Virus record (IMG/VR): IMGVR_UViG_3300035698_024300
Span: 1-48,480 of that record
Source: a virus
Length of the DNA: 48,480 bases
Strand: one strand, 5' to 3'
In this document: piece after piece, positions 48,092-48,480 of the stretch
Layout: every line of letters starts with the position of its first letter
How positions within the stretch are numbered: position 1 is the stretch's first letter
Position numbers and translations under genes: made by a program
The notes under the pieces: model-generated
The model's input: the letters and a program-made list of their open reading frames with translations, nothing else
The model's database searches: none
What the model was told of the DNA's origin: nothing

Positions 48092-48480
48092 GTGTACTTC
48101 ACCAGATCAGATACAGGTTTCAGAGTATGGTTTCAAGTTGTTCGTAGTAATGGGCTGCTTAGGACCGACATTACTGGCAGCGACTTTACAGCCCTGGTCG
48201 TAGATGCAAGCGATACAACCTCATCACAAATGGTGGTCACGCAAAGCCAACAAAAGGCAGGCTTGTACCGTTTTGACGTCCCATCAGTCTTCCTCGTGTC
48301 TAATGGTAGTGGCGAATATGGTGTAAGTGTAGAGCTGGACACCTCTTCGCCTCCTCACGTCACCACCGCCTTTTCTGAAATCCTCAAGGTGTCCGAAGAT
48401 GACTTCAATTCCCTGAGTGGCTCAATCCAGATAGGTGAAGTCTCCGCTTCCTTTACAGTTGATGTAGACTCAATTGTTTC
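48092..48480 (+). CDS. Structural protein, partial at right edge (at least 129 aa)
   Basis: A frame from GTG 48092 stays open to the window end, reading YFTRSDTGFRVWFQVV, FTALVVDASDTTSS, QKAGLYRFDVPSVFLV and VSVELDTSSPP. Beta-strand-rich wording fits a tail/fibre protein and matches the layout of its neighbours. A TAA sits just upstream in frame, so the start is GTG or later. The 3' end is missing. Confidence 0.65.
   Translation, partial: MYFTRSDTGFRVWFQVVRSNGLLRTDITGSDFTALVVDASDTTSSQMVVTQSQQKAGLYRFDVPSVFLVSNGSGEYGVSVELDTSSPPHVTTAFSEILKVSEDDFNSLSGSIQIGEVSASFTVDVDSIV

Noticed and set aside
1-48480. CRISPR arrays
   Set aside because: No regularly spaced repeats of 25-40 bases with unique spacers were seen.
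1-48480. Integrase, attachment sites or lysogeny module
   Set aside because: No recombinase catalytic motifs or repressor-like cassette was found in the window; a lytic life style is possible but cannot be shown.

Overview
The window looks like part of a tailed double-stranded DNA phage (Caudoviricetes), probably a large-genome type. It has no ribosomal RNA or bacterial housekeeping operons. It has tightly packed genes with ATGA-type overlaps, many small orphan genes, phage recombination, ligase and primase genes, free-standing HNH endonucleases, one clear tRNA, and a block of very long virion proteins. I cannot name the host. A lipoprotein signal with a lipobox and ordinary TATAAT promoters point to a bacterial host, and GGAG/AGGA ribosome binding sites are common.

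Layout. Positions 1 to about 27,730 are read leftwards (minus strand) and hold the early/middle or accessory arm. In left-to-right order this arm contains: small orphan genes and three related coiled-coil genes (1-3544); a degenerate tRNA and small membrane proteins (3577-5401); an enzymatic block with a haem-dependent N-demethylase-like protein, a class II aminoacyl-tRNA-synthetase-like protein, a MazG-like protein and a cupin (5463-8349); an M23 peptidase-like protein; a T4 Rnl1-type RNA ligase; a DUF3228 protein; a zinc-finger protein; a GNAT acetyltransferase; a UvsE repair endonuclease; tRNA-Lys beside tRNA-like relics; a SWIM-zinc-finger DNA ligase; an array of six diverged tandem paralogues (18871-21050); a membrane metalloprotease-like protein; a single-polypeptide SbcD-SbcC (Mre11-Rad50) fusion; an HNH endonuclease inserted at its 5' end; and a primase.

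From 27,940 to the right edge nearly everything is read rightwards. This is the virion/late arm. It has several long structural proteins joined by TAATG overlaps, interrupted by one intact-looking small HNH gene, one large HNH gene and two HNH-type remnants. Further right come an opposite-strand matrixin-like lipoprotein, an 863-residue polyvalent protein (ART-like, deoxyribosyltransferase-like and HicA-like parts), and smaller structural genes running off the right end. The arms diverge in the 214-base gap at 27,726-27,939.

Most notable: (i) a repeated minus-strand promoter, GGTTCA-19 bases-TATAAT, exact at five sites; (ii) two HNH endonucleases flanked by partial duplicate ends of the gene they sit beside; (iii) the six-member tandem paralogue array; (iv) the N-demethylase-like/aaRS-like block; (v) the fused SbcDC; (vi) the polyvalent protein. 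Family assignments come from motifs read by eye, without database searches.
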